IMG/VR virus record: IMGVR_UViG_3300033150_001984
Span: 1 to 48,487 of that record
Origin: a virus
Length of the DNA: 48,487 nucleotides
Reading direction: 5' to 3' (one strand)
Both the position numbers and the translations under genes were made by a program. The notes under the pieces are model-generated. The model was not told where the DNA came from. It did not search any database and saw nothing but the letters and a program-made list of their open reading frames with translations. Every line of letters starts with the position of its first letter. The stretch's first letter is position 1. Shown here in pieces: positions 40,344-48,487 of the stretch.

Positions 40344-40778
40344 TTACACTGCCTTGATTTTATTAACTTGTTGTTTTAGTTTGTTTATTAACCTTGTTGT
40401 TTTAGATTTATTTATCGAAGATAAAAACGCAGTTGGAATATTTTTTGAATATCTGGTATATAGCATTTGAAGTCTTTTTCTTATGCACTTTAAATCATCA
40501 ATATTAACTGATCCTCTCTGTTCCAACTTATCAATAATTTTTAAAGATATTTTAATGATATTGGGATCTATCATTCCTTTTCTATTACATATTGGCAAAA
40601 TTGTAACATCATTCCTATACGGAAGAGAAAGAAAACATTTTGGATATTTTTCAAAGAGTTCATCTCTCGCATCTTTGTTCATTAACCAATCTAGTGTATG
40701 ATGTGTTGGATCAATCAACATTGAAACCTTTCTTATTAACTCGCTTAAATAATCAAATGAATCATTAAAAGTACTCAT
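40344..40778 (-). CDS. Hypothetical protein (144 aa) upstream of RNA polymerase set 2
   Basis: A 144-residue protein with a helical N-terminal part (FDYLSELIRKVSMLID), then ARDELFEKYPKCFLSLPYRND and a basic helical C-terminus (RLINKLKQQVNKIKAV). The DELF-x-K-x-PK-x-FLSLP stretch resembles the 128-residue protein at 17440-17826, suggesting paralogy. The ATG at 40778 is two bases after the stop of the receiver-like gene, and the stop is two bases before the beta' start, so it belongs to the polymerase operon. No known family recognised; basic C-terminus and context would suit a nucleic-acid-associated accessory protein. Confidence 0.65.
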   Translation of the reverse strand: MSTFNDSFDYLSELIRKVSMLIDPTHHTLDWLMNKDARDELFEKYPKCFLSLPYRNDVTILPICNRKGMIDPNIIKISLKIIDKLEQRGSVNIDDLKCIRKRLQMLYTRYSKNIPTAFLSSINKSKTTRLINKLKQQVNKIKAV

Positions 40779-40780
40779 TT

Positions 40781-41149
40781 TTAATCCTCCAAAAACTTAG
40801 TAATCTCATTTAGAAAATCTGTATTTATAAATTGTTTATTCATAATTAACACATCATCATAAGTATATAACATACGATTTATCATTGAATTGGTGAAAGC
40901 CAGTAAATTAACCATTAAAATACATTTAATCTTTCTGTTTAAAAGTTCATCAAAAATAGAAAAATTAATATCTACAATATCACATTCTAGATCTATAATT
41001 ACTAACATAACGTTATTCTTATTTAAATGTGATATCACTTCATCATATGTGCTTCGAAAACTAGTGCTAAAATTATTGTTTTCTAGAATATTCCTATACT
41101 TGCCATATAAAGAAATGTTATCTGAATAAATTAGAATTTCTTTTTTCAT
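40781..41149 (-). CDS. CheY-like receiver-domain protein (stand-alone)
   Basis: A 122-residue protein of exactly receiver-domain length. ILIYSDN at 5-11 puts Asp10 at the acidic-pocket position, VMLVIIDLE at 47-55 gives Asp53 at the phospho-acceptor position, and Lys105 in VLIMNKQF is at the invariant Lys position. The Thr/Ser after strand 4 is replaced by Asn81 (CILMVN). The fold assignment is good by spacing, but the second acidic residue is less clear, so phosphorylation is uncertain. There is no output domain. It is cotranscribed with the 144-residue gene and polymerase set 2, which would suit control of transcription or interaction with a host kinase. Confidence 0.6.
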   Translation of the reverse strand: MKKEILIYSDNISLYGKYRNILENNNFSTSFRSTYDEVISHLNKNNVMLVIIDLECDIVDINFSIFDELLNRKIKCILMVNLLAFTNSMINRMLYTYDDVLIMNKQFINTDFLNEITKFLED

Positions 41150-41204
41150 GTTAATACTCTTTCTATTCTTACTTTTTATTTTGTTCTAAAATATTCTTTT
41201 AAAA

Positions 41205-42656
41205 TTAAAATGAAGAATTCATAAGTTTTTTCATTTCTTCTATTTGTTTATCATATTTATTAGCAAAGAAATTAGTATAAAACATAATCATTTCTTTTTC
41301 AATTTTACTCAAAGGAACACCAGATAGTTCTTGTCCTGTTATTATATTCGTAAATGATATTCTAGAAACTCTCCCTATGAAATATCTAAAAATTTCATAT
41401 TGTGGCATTTTTGTTTTAAAACCAAAAAAGTTATTTATATCATTCTGAATATTAATATAATAATTAATAGATTTTATTTTATACGTTGTGATAACTGCTG
41501 GTTGGGTTGTTGGATAATACAACAAAATAGAAAACAAAGTTTTAAATTCTGATTTAAAAACCTTTCTTAATAACCTTTGTATATACACTGATAAAATTGC
41601 AGAATGTTCTGGAGTTAATGTTTTAAAATGATTATATGGAATGTTTGTTATTTTAGATAGCATAGGGTATGCTAAACATTCAGAAAGTGGAGATATGTAT
41701 TTTATTCCAGATATTCTATTTTGAAATGTAATAATTCCTTCATTCCTATCTGCAGTGGATGTCATTTTTGTTTCTGATTTTCTTTCAATCTCTTTATATA
41801 TCTCTTCGTATGCAATTCCTTTTAATCTGCCAATAGTATCATTAAACGAATATGTCTTTAAGTTATTTACGTTAATTCCATGAATATCCTCTGTAGAGAT
41901 AGAATCGTCATAAATAATAGAACCTTTATAAACAGATCTTAAAAACCATTTAACAGATTCATCAATTACTCCAACAAAATAAGTAATTGGATTCTTATCT
42001 TCTTGACATAAAACCAAGATATTATTCATGATAAAATTGAAAATTTCAACCACATGAACATCAATTGTTTTACATTGAATCATTTTAATATATTCCCACA
42101 TGTATCTATCAGATAAGTTATACTTGAAAGTCTTAGTTTTAATAACATTAAATATTTTAAAAATAATTTCAGTATCAGAGATATCTTTTATAATTTCATT
42201 ATAAGCTTTTCTATGCAATCTTTGATTCAATTTTAAATTGCTAGAGTTAAAGAAAATAGCGTAAAATTTTAAATATCCAGAAATCAATGCTATTTGTTTA
42301 ATTTCTTCTACGGTAAATAAAATACTATTTTTCTTAGCTTTTGATTCGTCAACAAACTGAGAAAAATCAATATCCGCTTTATTAGTAATATACTCATTAA
42401 CAAAATGTTTAATCATCGGAATATTATCAATAAGAATATCATATCTCTTATCTTTATTTTTGTTATAGTCAGTAATAAAACTACAAAACCAATCATCAAA
42501 ATCATCTTTACATGTTTCAGAAATTTTTTCTATAAAAGAAGAAATGATAAAATATTTGTTAGTAATGGATGAAGAAATTAAGTCTAGTTCAACAAGAACA
42601 TTATCATCATTCATTATTGCCCATTTCTTGTGTTCTTCTTTTTTTAGTTTTATCAC
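41205..42656 (-). CDS. Unrecognised protein (483 aa)
   Basis: A 483-residue protein with no motif that I recognise. It is rich in Ile, Lys, Asn, Phe and Tyr and mainly helical in pattern, with no signal peptide or membrane span. The start is GTG at 42656, preceded by GGAG; an ATG two bases earlier runs straight into TGA. A promoter-like A/T motif lies just upstream at 42677-42692. It is followed after 55 bases by the receiver-like gene and polymerase set 2, and preceded by the amidase gene. Either a virion protein or a polymerase-associated factor would fit the position. Confidence 0.7.
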   Translation of the reverse strand: MIKLKKEEHKKWAIMNDDNVLVELDLISSSITNKYFIISSFIEKISETCKDDFDDWFCSFITDYNKNKDKRYDILIDNIPMIKHFVNEYITNKADIDFSQFVDESKAKKNSILFTVEEIKQIALISGYLKFYAIFFNSSNLKLNQRLHRKAYNEIIKDISDTEIIFKIFNVIKTKTFKYNLSDRYMWEYIKMIQCKTIDVHVVEIFNFIMNNILVLCQEDKNPITYFVGVIDESVKWFLRSVYKGSIIYDDSISTEDIHGINVNNLKTYSFNDTIGRLKGIAYEEIYKEIERKSETKMTSTADRNEGIITFQNRISGIKYISPLSECLAYPMLSKITNIPYNHFKTLTPEHSAILSVYIQRLLRKVFKSEFKTLFSILLYYPTTQPAVITTYKIKSINYYINIQNDINNFFGFKTKMPQYEIFRYFIGRVSRISFTNIITGQELSGVPLSKIEKEMIMFYTNFFANKYDKQIEEMKKLMNSSF

Positions 42657-42676
42657 ATAATTCTCCTTTTTTTAAA

Positions 42677-42692
42677 ATAGATATATATAGGA
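42677..42692 (-). promoter_or_regulatory. Possible promoter motif related to 1250-1266
   Basis: CCTATATATATCTATT on the minus strand shares the core TATATATAT with the motifs at 1250-1266 and 32347-32363. It lies 20 bases upstream of the GTG start at 42656, in the 67-base gap between the amidase gene and the 483-residue gene. Weak support. Confidence 0.25.
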
Positions 42693-42723
42693 TTAAAGTT
42701 TATACAAGAATGAAACAGGTTGT

Positions 42724-43239
42724 TTATTTCATAATAAAACGTCTAGCCTGCGCTTCTATTATATTCTTGCTAACAAATGTGCCTGGACATGTTTCATTTT
42801 CATTAGACGAAACTTCATTATGAAATTTTATTCTACTATATGAAAGGGAGAACATTTTTAAGAGAGGATTTATAATCTTATAACATAATACTTCATATGT
42901 TCGTTTTTCTGGAAAATCAACATCATAATTTCCAAGTAACGCAACATGAATTGATTTTCTATTCATATTGGATTCAATATCCGGAAAATCACATTCTAAA
43001 ACAAATGGGCGAGCAATAAACGGATAGAAATCATCACCAATCCTTTCAACTATAAAATGATAGTTTATGTCAGGAACTTTTTTCTCCATAACATAATTAC
43101 TCATTTTTTTCATTTGAAATTTTGGAGCATCTATTTTAATGGAAGGTTCTTGATACGTACACCAAGTGTGGTGAATAATAACATACTGGACTTTAGTATG
43201 TCTAATTTTCATTAATGGTAATTTAAATGGATATTTCAT
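42724..43239 (-). CDS. N-acetylmuramoyl-L-alanine amidase (Amidase_2 type)
   Basis: A 171-residue peptidoglycan amidase. VQYVIIHHTW at 18-26 carries the first zinc His, FHNEV at about 139 the second, and a CPG near 149 follows as in the H...C/H-x-C-P-G ending of Amidase_2 enzymes such as T7 lysozyme; INYHFIVERIG and HVALLGNYD match intermediate family segments. It cleaves between N-acetylmuramic acid and L-alanine. The gene follows the gp5-like spike gene by one base, so it is probably a baseplate-associated cell-wall enzyme for infection rather than, or in addition to, an endolysin. No signal peptide is seen. Confidence 0.85.
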   Translation of the reverse strand: MKYPFKLPLMKIRHTKVQYVIIHHTWCTYQEPSIKIDAPKFQMKKMSNYVMEKKVPDINYHFIVERIGDDFYPFIARPFVLECDFPDIESNMNRKSIHVALLGNYDVDFPEKRTYEVLCYKIINPLLKMFSLSYSRIKFHNEVSSNENETCPGTFVSKNIIEAQARRFIMK

Positions 43240-43240
43240 T

Positions 43241-44653
43241 TTAGGTATTTCTGTCCCCTTCAGGCGTTGATGGAATAGCAGGATTTGCTGGCTCTGTCGG
43301 ATTATGGCATAAATCCGAAGGTTCGCTACTTTCAGCTCCTTCTGGTTGAGATGGACTAATCGCTGGACCAGCAGACGGAGTATCTGGATTATTTACAAAT
43401 CCACCATTTCCTTGAATTGTATTGGCAACCAAGTTTACATTACCAGTATCAGATGTTATATTAATATCTCCATTAATCTTCATGTTAATAAAATCTTGAG
43501 TTTCTGCATTTATTTCTTTTGCTTTTATGTTCATAACGCCATCTTTATCTATCGACATTCCGGTGCCTCCAGAACCTGCAGTTGAGATTCCTGGTTGTGC
43601 TTTTATAGCAGATGGTGATTTTAAGTTAATATCGCTTTCGGATTCAATATTAATTTTTCCTTTAGCTTTTGTTTCTATATTCCCGCTTGTTGATTCTGAA
43701 TTAACTCCGGCTCCTTTTATGTTAAATTTCTCTACTGATTCTAATTTCATTTTTTTGTTTGCTTTCATATTAATATTATCAGCGGATTCATCAAAAATAT
43801 TTTTACTGCTTGTTCTACAAATATTGCCATCACTTGTCTGGCAATGTAAATTTTTATGAGAAATCATGCTTGTGTCATTATCTGACTCAGTCTTTAGTTT
43901 ATTATGTGTCAACAAACTCATATCTTCTTTTGATTCGGCGCTAATATGTCCAGTTTCCGCCAGAATATCAATATTTTTATTGGCAGTAAGATAAAAAGAA
44001 CCATCAGTTTTTATTTCAATGTCATTCTTAAAATAAATTTGTAATTTTTGTTCATCAACATCTATATGAAAAAAATCTCCTTTGACTGTTCTGACTAATA
44101 CTTTCTCTTTTCCAGATCTTTCATCAAATAAAATGGTTGTCATATTACCATCTATCTGATATACTGAGTTTGTGTCTCCGGTTGGTGGAGTATTAATTTG
44201 TCTTTTCTTTCCAGCGATTTCTATTCTTTCATCATCTGGATCATCTGAAATTATAATGACTCTTCCTTTATGAGTTTTTAAGATTGTCCATTTATCTTCA
44301 TAATTAGAACCTAATTGATTTTCCGGAAGAACCATAGTGTTTTCTAACTCACATGCAGCCATATAATAAGGTTTATTTATATCTCCAGATTCAAAAAATA
44401 TCCAAAGATAAGCACCTTTTTTTGGAATATATGAAGACCCCATATAATGATGATCTTTATCAAACTCAGTATTTCTGCCACCCACTGGATTGTTAGCAGG
44501 CCTTGCCCATAATCCTTTTGTATCTGGAATATTTGGCATTATACTTGGAATCCAAACTCTTACTCTTCCAAATTTCTGAGGGTCTTTATTGTCAACTACT
44601 TTTGCTCTATATATCCCATATAATGATTTATCAGTTCTGGATGTATTATACAT
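43241..44653 (-). CDS. Baseplate hub/spike protein, T4 gp5/VgrG-like
   Basis: A 470-residue protein. Residues about 10-130 form a gp5-type OB domain: YRAKVVDNKDPQKFGRVRVWIPSI, LWARPA and PKKGAYLWIFFESGD follow the family. From about 200 to 400 there is a long array of short beta repeats (for example DIEIKTDGSFYLTANK, NINMKANKKMKLES, KINIESESDINLKS), the trimeric beta-helix needle. The end is Pro/Ser/Glu-rich. T4 gp5 has a lysozyme domain between OB and needle; it is absent here, and the amidase is encoded separately by the next gene. AGGTAG lies upstream of the ATG at 44653. Confidence 0.88.
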   Translation of the reverse strand: MYNTSRTDKSLYGIYRAKVVDNKDPQKFGRVRVWIPSIMPNIPDTKGLWARPANNPVGGRNTEFDKDHHYMGSSYIPKKGAYLWIFFESGDINKPYYMAACELENTMVLPENQLGSNYEDKWTILKTHKGRVIIISDDPDDERIEIAGKKRQINTPPTGDTNSVYQIDGNMTTILFDERSGKEKVLVRTVKGDFFHIDVDEQKLQIYFKNDIEIKTDGSFYLTANKNIDILAETGHISAESKEDMSLLTHNKLKTESDNDTSMISHKNLHCQTSDGNICRTSSKNIFDESADNINMKANKKMKLESVEKFNIKGAGVNSESTSGNIETKAKGKINIESESDINLKSPSAIKAQPGISTAGSGGTGMSIDKDGVMNIKAKEINAETQDFINMKINGDINITSDTGNVNLVANTIQGNGGFVNNPDTPSAGPAISPSQPEGAESSEPSDLCHNPTEPANPAIPSTPEGDRNT

Positions 44654-44659
44654 AATGTA

Positions 44660-45547
44660 CTACCTAAAAATTTGATCAGAAAATATAGAAACCATTTTTT
44701 CATACTGAATTCGATTGTATCTATAAATAAATGATGGGATAACCGATGATCCAGATATCGAAGAACATAAAATACTAGATATAAATCTTGAAAGATCTTC
44801 TAATGCCGGAACTAGATTTACAGAAATACTGGTTATAATCTTTTTCATAAAAGAATATTTTGTTAATCCTGGCATGATTCCCATCTTATCTAAACAATTA
44901 ATAAATTCAATAATATCTTCAAAGTTAAATGTATCTAATTGATGGACATCTTCTTTGTATGAATAAGCAGCATGTTGACTTGCTTTATGATAAGCAGATT
45001 TAGAATCATAACCAAAAAATGATGATAAAATATATACTGAAATTAAAAATTTTAATTTTGGTATTTTTTGAGAATATAATCCCAATAAACCATAATCTTT
45101 TCCAAATAACCTAACAAAAAAAGAAAGTAAATAGTTTATAATTAATGTTGAATATGAATCAGAGATCAATATCTTTTTGTTTACTAGTTTAGAAAAACAA
45201 ATTCCATAAACCAAACATGAAAAAATAGTTCTATAATCAACATCCACTATCGTTTTTTTATCAAAGCTTTTTAAGTTAATTATAATATGTTTTGTTTTGA
45301 TATTATATGTAATTGGAAGTAAATAATTATCAAATACAACAACTTTAAAATTATCTTTGTTTGAACGTACGTAATCTATTACATAGTCTTTTTTCTTATA
45401 TTTCATTTTTGATTCATGGATTTTAATATAATTCAACAATCTGACTACAGAATTTTCTTCACTAGAAAAACTGTCTAAAACTCTTTCGCTTACATCAATA
45501 TAGTTTCTTGTATTTTTTAATAATGAAAATGATTGTTTTATTTTCAT
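44660..45547 (-). CDS. Unknown protein in the baseplate gene block (295 aa)
   Basis: A 295-residue Ile/Ser/Tyr-rich protein with several hydrophobic stretches, such as LIINYLLSFFVRLFG (near 132-147) and FLISVYILSSFFG (near 167-180), that could be membrane-interacting or buried helices. No known family recognised. The ATG at 45547 overlaps the previous gene by four bases, and the stop is six bases before the gp5-like gene, so it is made together with baseplate proteins. A baseplate, tape-measure-chaperone or tail role is inferred only from position. Confidence 0.65.
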   Translation of the reverse strand: MKIKQSFSLLKNTRNYIDVSERVLDSFSSEENSVVRLLNYIKIHESKMKYKKKDYVIDYVRSNKDNFKVVVFDNYLLPITYNIKTKHIIINLKSFDKKTIVDVDYRTIFSCLVYGICFSKLVNKKILISDSYSTLIINYLLSFFVRLFGKDYGLLGLYSQKIPKLKFLISVYILSSFFGYDSKSAYHKASQHAAYSYKEDVHQLDTFNFEDIIEFINCLDKMGIMPGLTKYSFMKKIITSISVNLVPALEDLSRFISSILCSSISGSSVIPSFIYRYNRIQYEKMVSIFSDQIFR

Positions 45548-45930
45548 GTCTTTGAAGTTCTCACTGCTTTTTGTAACATTCTAAATTGTTTTTCTTTTCT
45601 CATTAACCTTTCTTTTGTTTTTACTATTTTCTTATTAATTTTTTCAATACACTGTTTCTTTTTTGTTTCATCTTTAATCTGGTTGCATTTGCTAATGTTA
45701 TTTTTTAAAGAAGATATCATTCTTTTCAATGCTTTTATTTCAACATCGGTCATGCATAATGATTTGCCGATGCCAACAGTGGTAGAACATTTTCTAGCAT
45801 GTTTTGAAAAATATTCTTTATACATCCTATATGCAGCCATAATTAAAGATGCTGCACTTAAAGTTAAAAGAACAGATTCTTTAGTTTGATAATATTTTAA
45901 ATATTTGTTATTAGTTTTCATAATGCTCAT
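45544..45930 (-). CDS. Basic coiled-coil protein with N-terminal hydrophobic segment (128 aa)
   Basis: A basic protein of about 128 residues. A hydrophobic stretch (SVLLTLSAASLIMAAYRMY) near the N-terminus is followed by Cys-containing loops (KCSTTVGIGKSLCMTD) and a long Lys-rich helical region (ALKRMISSLKNNISKC, CIEKINKKIVKTKERLMRKE), probably a coiled coil. I start at the ATG at 45930; 45921 is equally possible, with GGAT upstream. The frame continues to 45957 but overlaps the previous gene there. It lies between gp53-like and unknown baseplate-block genes. Likely a virion or tail component; function not recognised. Confidence 0.55.
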   Translation of the reverse strand: MSIMKTNNKYLKYYQTKESVLLTLSAASLIMAAYRMYKEYFSKHARKCSTTVGIGKSLCMTDVEIKALKRMISSLKNNISKCNQIKDETKKKQCIEKINKKIVKTKERLMRKEKQFRMLQKAVRTSKT

Positions 45931-45937
45931 CCATAAT

Positions 45938-46327
45938 CTACCAGTTAACCGAGTCAATTTTTGATATGTCTCTTAGCGAAAATTTATCTTGACAAACTGT
46001 TATGATAGATTGATAGGAAGGAATAACTACAGTGCTTAAATCAAATTCCTCTAAACAAAAAACATTGTTTACATACATTAACATATTTGCTAAAACCACA
46101 GTTCCGTATTCATCAAAACTTAAGTAATCTGGTTTATATTTATATTTTTGATTAAAACTTATTTCTTTTGAGTTTCGTAGTAAGTAAAACAAGTTTTTTT
46201 CGATTGTCCAAAACGATGGACTAGTAAAAACAAATAAATCATTTTCTGTTTTATATTTGTTTGCAAAGTTGTCAATTGAAATAGGTAATTTTGCAAACCT
46301 TTTACTTTCTTGATCTATAGTTATCAT
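45938..46327 (-). CDS. Putative baseplate wedge protein, gp53/LysM-like
   Basis: A 129-residue protein. The C-terminal half (KPDYLSFDEYGTVVLANMLMYVNNVF, read in segments, then FDLSTVVIPS) resembles the pattern of T4 gp53-like baseplate proteins, in which a residue at a fixed place follows D-x-x-S...YG-x-x-x-x-x...N, and a LysM-like end with V-x-IPS. The N-terminus is a short extended region. It is flanked by a gp5-like spike gene block and by an HNH-like protein, and starts at the last base of the preceding stop. The assignment is by pattern and neighbourhood, without clear catalytic motifs. Confidence 0.45.
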   Translation of the reverse strand: MITIDQESKRFAKLPISIDNFANKYKTENDLFVFTSPSFWTIEKNLFYLLRNSKEISFNQKYKYKPDYLSFDEYGTVVLANMLMYVNNVFCLEEFDLSTVVIPSYQSIITVCQDKFSLRDISKIDSVNW

Positions 46328-46989
46328 TAAATTTCTCCTACTGCCTTAACACCAGGATAATTATCTGAACTCCACGAAGAGCTTCCAGATTTAATACTCA
46401 TTCTAGTATTTATCGTATCTAAGTCATCTTGATCTAGATATTTAGAAAATTCTTTTAAGAATGATAGATAGTTTCCTTTCACTAGCTGAATTGGAATCGC
46501 CAAAAAACCGTTATGAAATTTCTCATGAATGCTTTTCAATAATGTAATATATCCAACTTTATTTTTGAAATGTAATTCAATGCATTCTATTGCGATATCA
46601 AAAGTTGAGAATTCTTGATTTTTTTCTATTTTTCTGTTTACAATCGCTTTTACTAAAGAATACAAAGATGGAATATGATGATGAACTTCTATTTTAACTT
46701 CGTCCATTTTTTCGTTTGTTATAGCACATTTATTTACTCCAAGTATATCAATTATATACTCTCTCCACAGTTTATACTCATATGAATTTCTTATCATTCT
46801 TTCCACTGATTTAATAAACTTATTACAATCAGATTCGTTTTCAAAATTTTTAATTCTGAGGCTCAAGCGAAATGGATGCTTATCAGAATATAATTCTAAT
46901 TTATCAACGTTTGATTCTATACTGGCTTCATTTTTGTTATTCTCATCTAATTCTTTTTGTATTTGAGTTAAGTTAATATTATCTGTCAT
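46327..46989 (-). CDS. HNH-like fold protein, probably not an active nuclease
   Basis: A 220-residue protein. The middle reads CAITNEKMDEVKIEVHHHIPSL (given only in part), followed by LLKSIHEKFHNG. The order Cys, then I-x-VHHH-x-P, a helix, and H-x-x-FH is that of HNH/Endonuclease VII-type domains, but only one Cys of the usual CxxC zinc pair is present. Such domains occur in large phages as structural or recombination-associated proteins. The N-terminal 45 residues are Asn/Glu-rich and probably disordered, and the C-terminus is Ser/Gly-rich. It sits among baseplate-type genes. Its start is 17 bases after the stop of the last gene. Confidence 0.5.
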   Translation of the reverse strand: MTDNINLTQIQKELDENNKNEASIESNVDKLELYSDKHPFRLSLRIKNFENESDCNKFIKSVERMIRNSYEYKLWREYIIDILGVNKCAITNEKMDEVKIEVHHHIPSLYSLVKAIVNRKIEKNQEFSTFDIAIECIELHFKNKVGYITLLKSIHEKFHNGFLAIPIQLVKGNYLSFLKEFSKYLDQDDLDTINTRMSIKSGSSSWSSDNYPGVKAVGEI

Positions 46990-47006
46990 GAAATAACATC
47001 CTTGTT

Positions 47007-48487
47007 TTATGAACTAGTTTTTGATAAAAGGTCTTGAAAAATGCGCGATCCTTTTAATTTGTTTATTATATCCATCAAACCTTTAATAGCTATCATACTA
47101 TATTTTATACCAATATTTGAGATTGCAATTCTGTTTTCTTGTTCTTTTACATAACTTTCATTTTTTGATTTATCGCTCCATAAATACTTTAGATATACTA
47201 AAATTAATAAAAAAACAAGAAGAATTTCTATCATAACAACATTTTCATCTGGTAATTTGTTAAATTTTATATCTTTCAATTTTATAATCGAGGTAATTGA
47301 AAATGCTATAATTGAACCACAAAAAGCTAATACAAGACTGCCTAAATATATATCAGATCGATAAACAATGTCCTCTGCATTTTCAAGTTTTTTTCTTGCA
47401 TAGTTTGAAAATTTGTTTATTAACTTATTGGCTTTTTTAGTATTTTTTCCAGAAACTACAGCTATTATTCTAGATAAAATATCTAAAGAAAAACTGTTTT
47501 TATATTCTTTGAATTCGTTTTGTAATTTCTGTTTTGTGTATCTGTAACACTCTTCAAATCCATCAATTCTTGACTTTCCTAATTGTATAACTTTTCGAAT
47601 ATCAATGTTTGGGAGGTCTTTTACTCTTTTCCTTAGTTTTTCAATATTTTTAGCCTTCGCTGCAGCTTTAATGCTTGATAATGTAGATTGTATTTTATTA
47701 AGTATAGATTCATTTAAATATGTACGTTCATTTAGGTTATGTTTATTTAAGCTATATTCATTTAATTTTAGTCTTGCTTTTGCCCTACCAAGAACCTTTC
47801 TAATTGGAACTTTCCTTCTAAACAAAGGACCTGTTGCTTGTTCTGCATCTTTTATGTCTTTAAATGCTTGATAATGTGAACGTGCAGCGGATGTTACTAA
47901 ATATCTATACGGAACTTCAATAACAGATCCTTTGTATCTTTTAAGACAAAAATAACATTTTTGCTCTGCGTTATCCGCAGCAATTATAGTTGGCCATCCA
48001 AGAGAGAATAATCTTCTAATTTTTTTAGGTTGATTAAGAATATCTGCGCCTAAATCTAAAAAGTTTACTAAAACAAAAATATTTTCTCTATGATCTGTAC
48101 TTGCTAAAATAACATCTTTTCTTGGATCTCCAGTTATATGAAATTTTTTTCTGCCAAAACTAATTTTTTTAGATATTGTTTGTTGCAGTCTTATAAGTTT
48201 TTTTGAAACAGTTCTTCCTAGTTTGGTTAGTTCTCTTTTAATTTTATTTAAACTCACATCATAAAGAATCATTGATGCTAGTTGTCTATCATCTTTTACA
48301 CGATATGGAGTAACTTTAACTCCAACAAAAGTAGATTTCTTTTCACCATCTTTCACAATATCTACCTTCATCCAAGTAGGCTCAATCGATAAACTTTCTT
48401 CATGAGGAAAGTTAATATCAACTCCATATGGTACTTGTGTTACAGAAATATTACTTGCACCTCCGGGGGCTCTTTGTGGCGTCCCTG
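47007..48487 (-). CDS. Virion-type membrane protein, C-terminal part (runs off the right edge)
   Basis: The frame is open to the window edge with no stop. The in-frame ATG at 48371 has no convincing Shine-Dalgarno site, and 38 codons upstream of it read as protein (GTPQRAPGGASNISVTQVPY), so the gene starts outside the window. About 490 residues are visible: a beta-rich N-terminal part, a helical middle with a Lys/Arg-rich region and repeats of the type LNEYSLNKHNLNE, and two hydrophobic segments at about residues 345-365 and 380-400 of the visible ATG frame. A GPLFRRKVPIRKVLGRAK segment is highly basic. No family recognised; the context suggests a tail or baseplate protein. Confidence 0.65.
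   Translation of the reverse strand, partial: GTPQRAPGGASNISVTQVPYGVDINFPHEESLSIEPTWMKVDIVKDGEKKSTFVGVKVTPYRVKDDRQLASMILYDVSLNKIKRELTKLGRTVSKKLIRLQQTISKKISFGRKKFHITGDPRKDVILASTDHRENIFVLVNFLDLGADILNQPKKIRRLFSLGWPTIIAADNAEQKCYFCLKRYKGSVIEVPYRYLVTSAARSHYQAFKDIKDAEQATGPLFRRKVPIRKVLGRAKARLKLNEYSLNKHNLNERTYLNESILNKIQSTLSSIKAAAKAKNIEKLRKRVKDLPNIDIRKVIQLGKSRIDGFEECYRYTKQKLQNEFKEYKNSFSLDILSRIIAVVSGKNTKKANKLINKFSNYARKKLENAEDIVYRSDIYLGSLVLAFCGSIIAFSITSIIKLKDIKFNKLPDENVVMIEILLVFLLILVYLKYLWSDKSKNESYVKEQENRIAISNIGIKYSMIAIKGLMDIINKLKGSRIFQDLLSKTSS

Noticed and set aside
43241-44653. Lysozyme domain in the gp5-like protein
   Set aside because: The OB domain runs into the needle repeats with no stretch long enough for a lysozyme fold and no catalytic Glu motif.
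1-48487. CRISPR array, insertion sequence, integrase or attachment site
   Set aside because: No regularly spaced repeats, transposase or recombinase motifs, or terminal inverted repeats were seen. The only direct repeats are the 66-base unit and the tRNA-Leu duplication.
1-48487. RNA polymerase alpha, omega or sigma gene
   Set aside because: No protein shows alpha dimerisation or sigma region 2/4 patterns. The 483-residue protein at 41205-42656 could be a promoter-recognition factor by position, but no motif supports it.

Overview
The window is a near single-strand block of viral DNA. It looks like part of a very large tailed phage (jumbo, myovirus-like) with an AT-rich genome. The evidence is dense head-to-tail genes all on the minus strand with overlaps of a few bases, clear Shine-Dalgarno sites, a cluster of tRNA genes, T4-type baseplate genes, T4-type recombination and topoisomerase genes, and two separate sets of multisubunit RNA polymerase large subunits. 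No capsid, terminase or DNA polymerase gene lies in the window. The host cannot be read from the sequence.

Layout from left to right (transcription runs right to left). (1) Positions 1-1014: the start of an ASCH-domain gene, an unrecognised gene and a small overlapping gene. This segment looks richer in G+C than the rest. (2) 1045-5306: tRNA-Gly, Thr, Asn, Leu, Gln, Pro and Ala, an anticodon-arm-less tRNA-Leu copy and a tRNA-like structured RNA, interleaved with small proteins and a metallophosphoesterase, ending with FolE2. The longest stretch without a protein gene, 3019-3444, is filled by these RNA genes. (3) 5456-11215: RNA polymerase set 1 (beta-like, beta'-like). (4) 11028-19587: a ubiquitin-like conjugation cassette: a second E1-like protein, a SAP-like/ubiquitin-like fusion, a ThiF/E1, a JAMM peptidase and an E2-like protein, then small proteins and a radical SAM enzyme. 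(5) 19629-30623: recombination and replication: gp46/gp47 (SbcCD-like), a UvsW-like helicase, QueD, the two type II topoisomerase subunits, tRNA-Arg and a VWA/MoxR pair. (6) 30711-33234: a putative single-strand-binding protein and unknowns. (7) 33235-40341: RNA polymerase set 2. (8) 40344-48487: a CheY-like receiver, unknowns, an amidase, a gp5-like spike/hub, a gp53-like protein and other probable baseplate or virion proteins. The last gene runs off the right edge.

How the parts may work together: two polymerases without alpha, omega or sigma suggest a phiKZ-like scheme of one virion and one non-virion enzyme, but here each large subunit is a single uninterrupted chain. FolE2 and QueD are two steps toward 7-deazaguanine, which phages use to protect DNA. 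The most unusual region is 11611-17424. It carries a ubiquitin-like protein with a C-terminal Gly, an E1 with the layout of the plasmid PRTRC ThiF family, a JAMM protease with all metal ligands and an E2-like protein with a candidate catalytic Cys, directly upstream of polymerase set 1. A strong hairpin terminator separates the ubiquitin-like gene from the second E1-like gene.

All calls come from reading translated sequence by eye. No database search, profile comparison or RNA folding was run.
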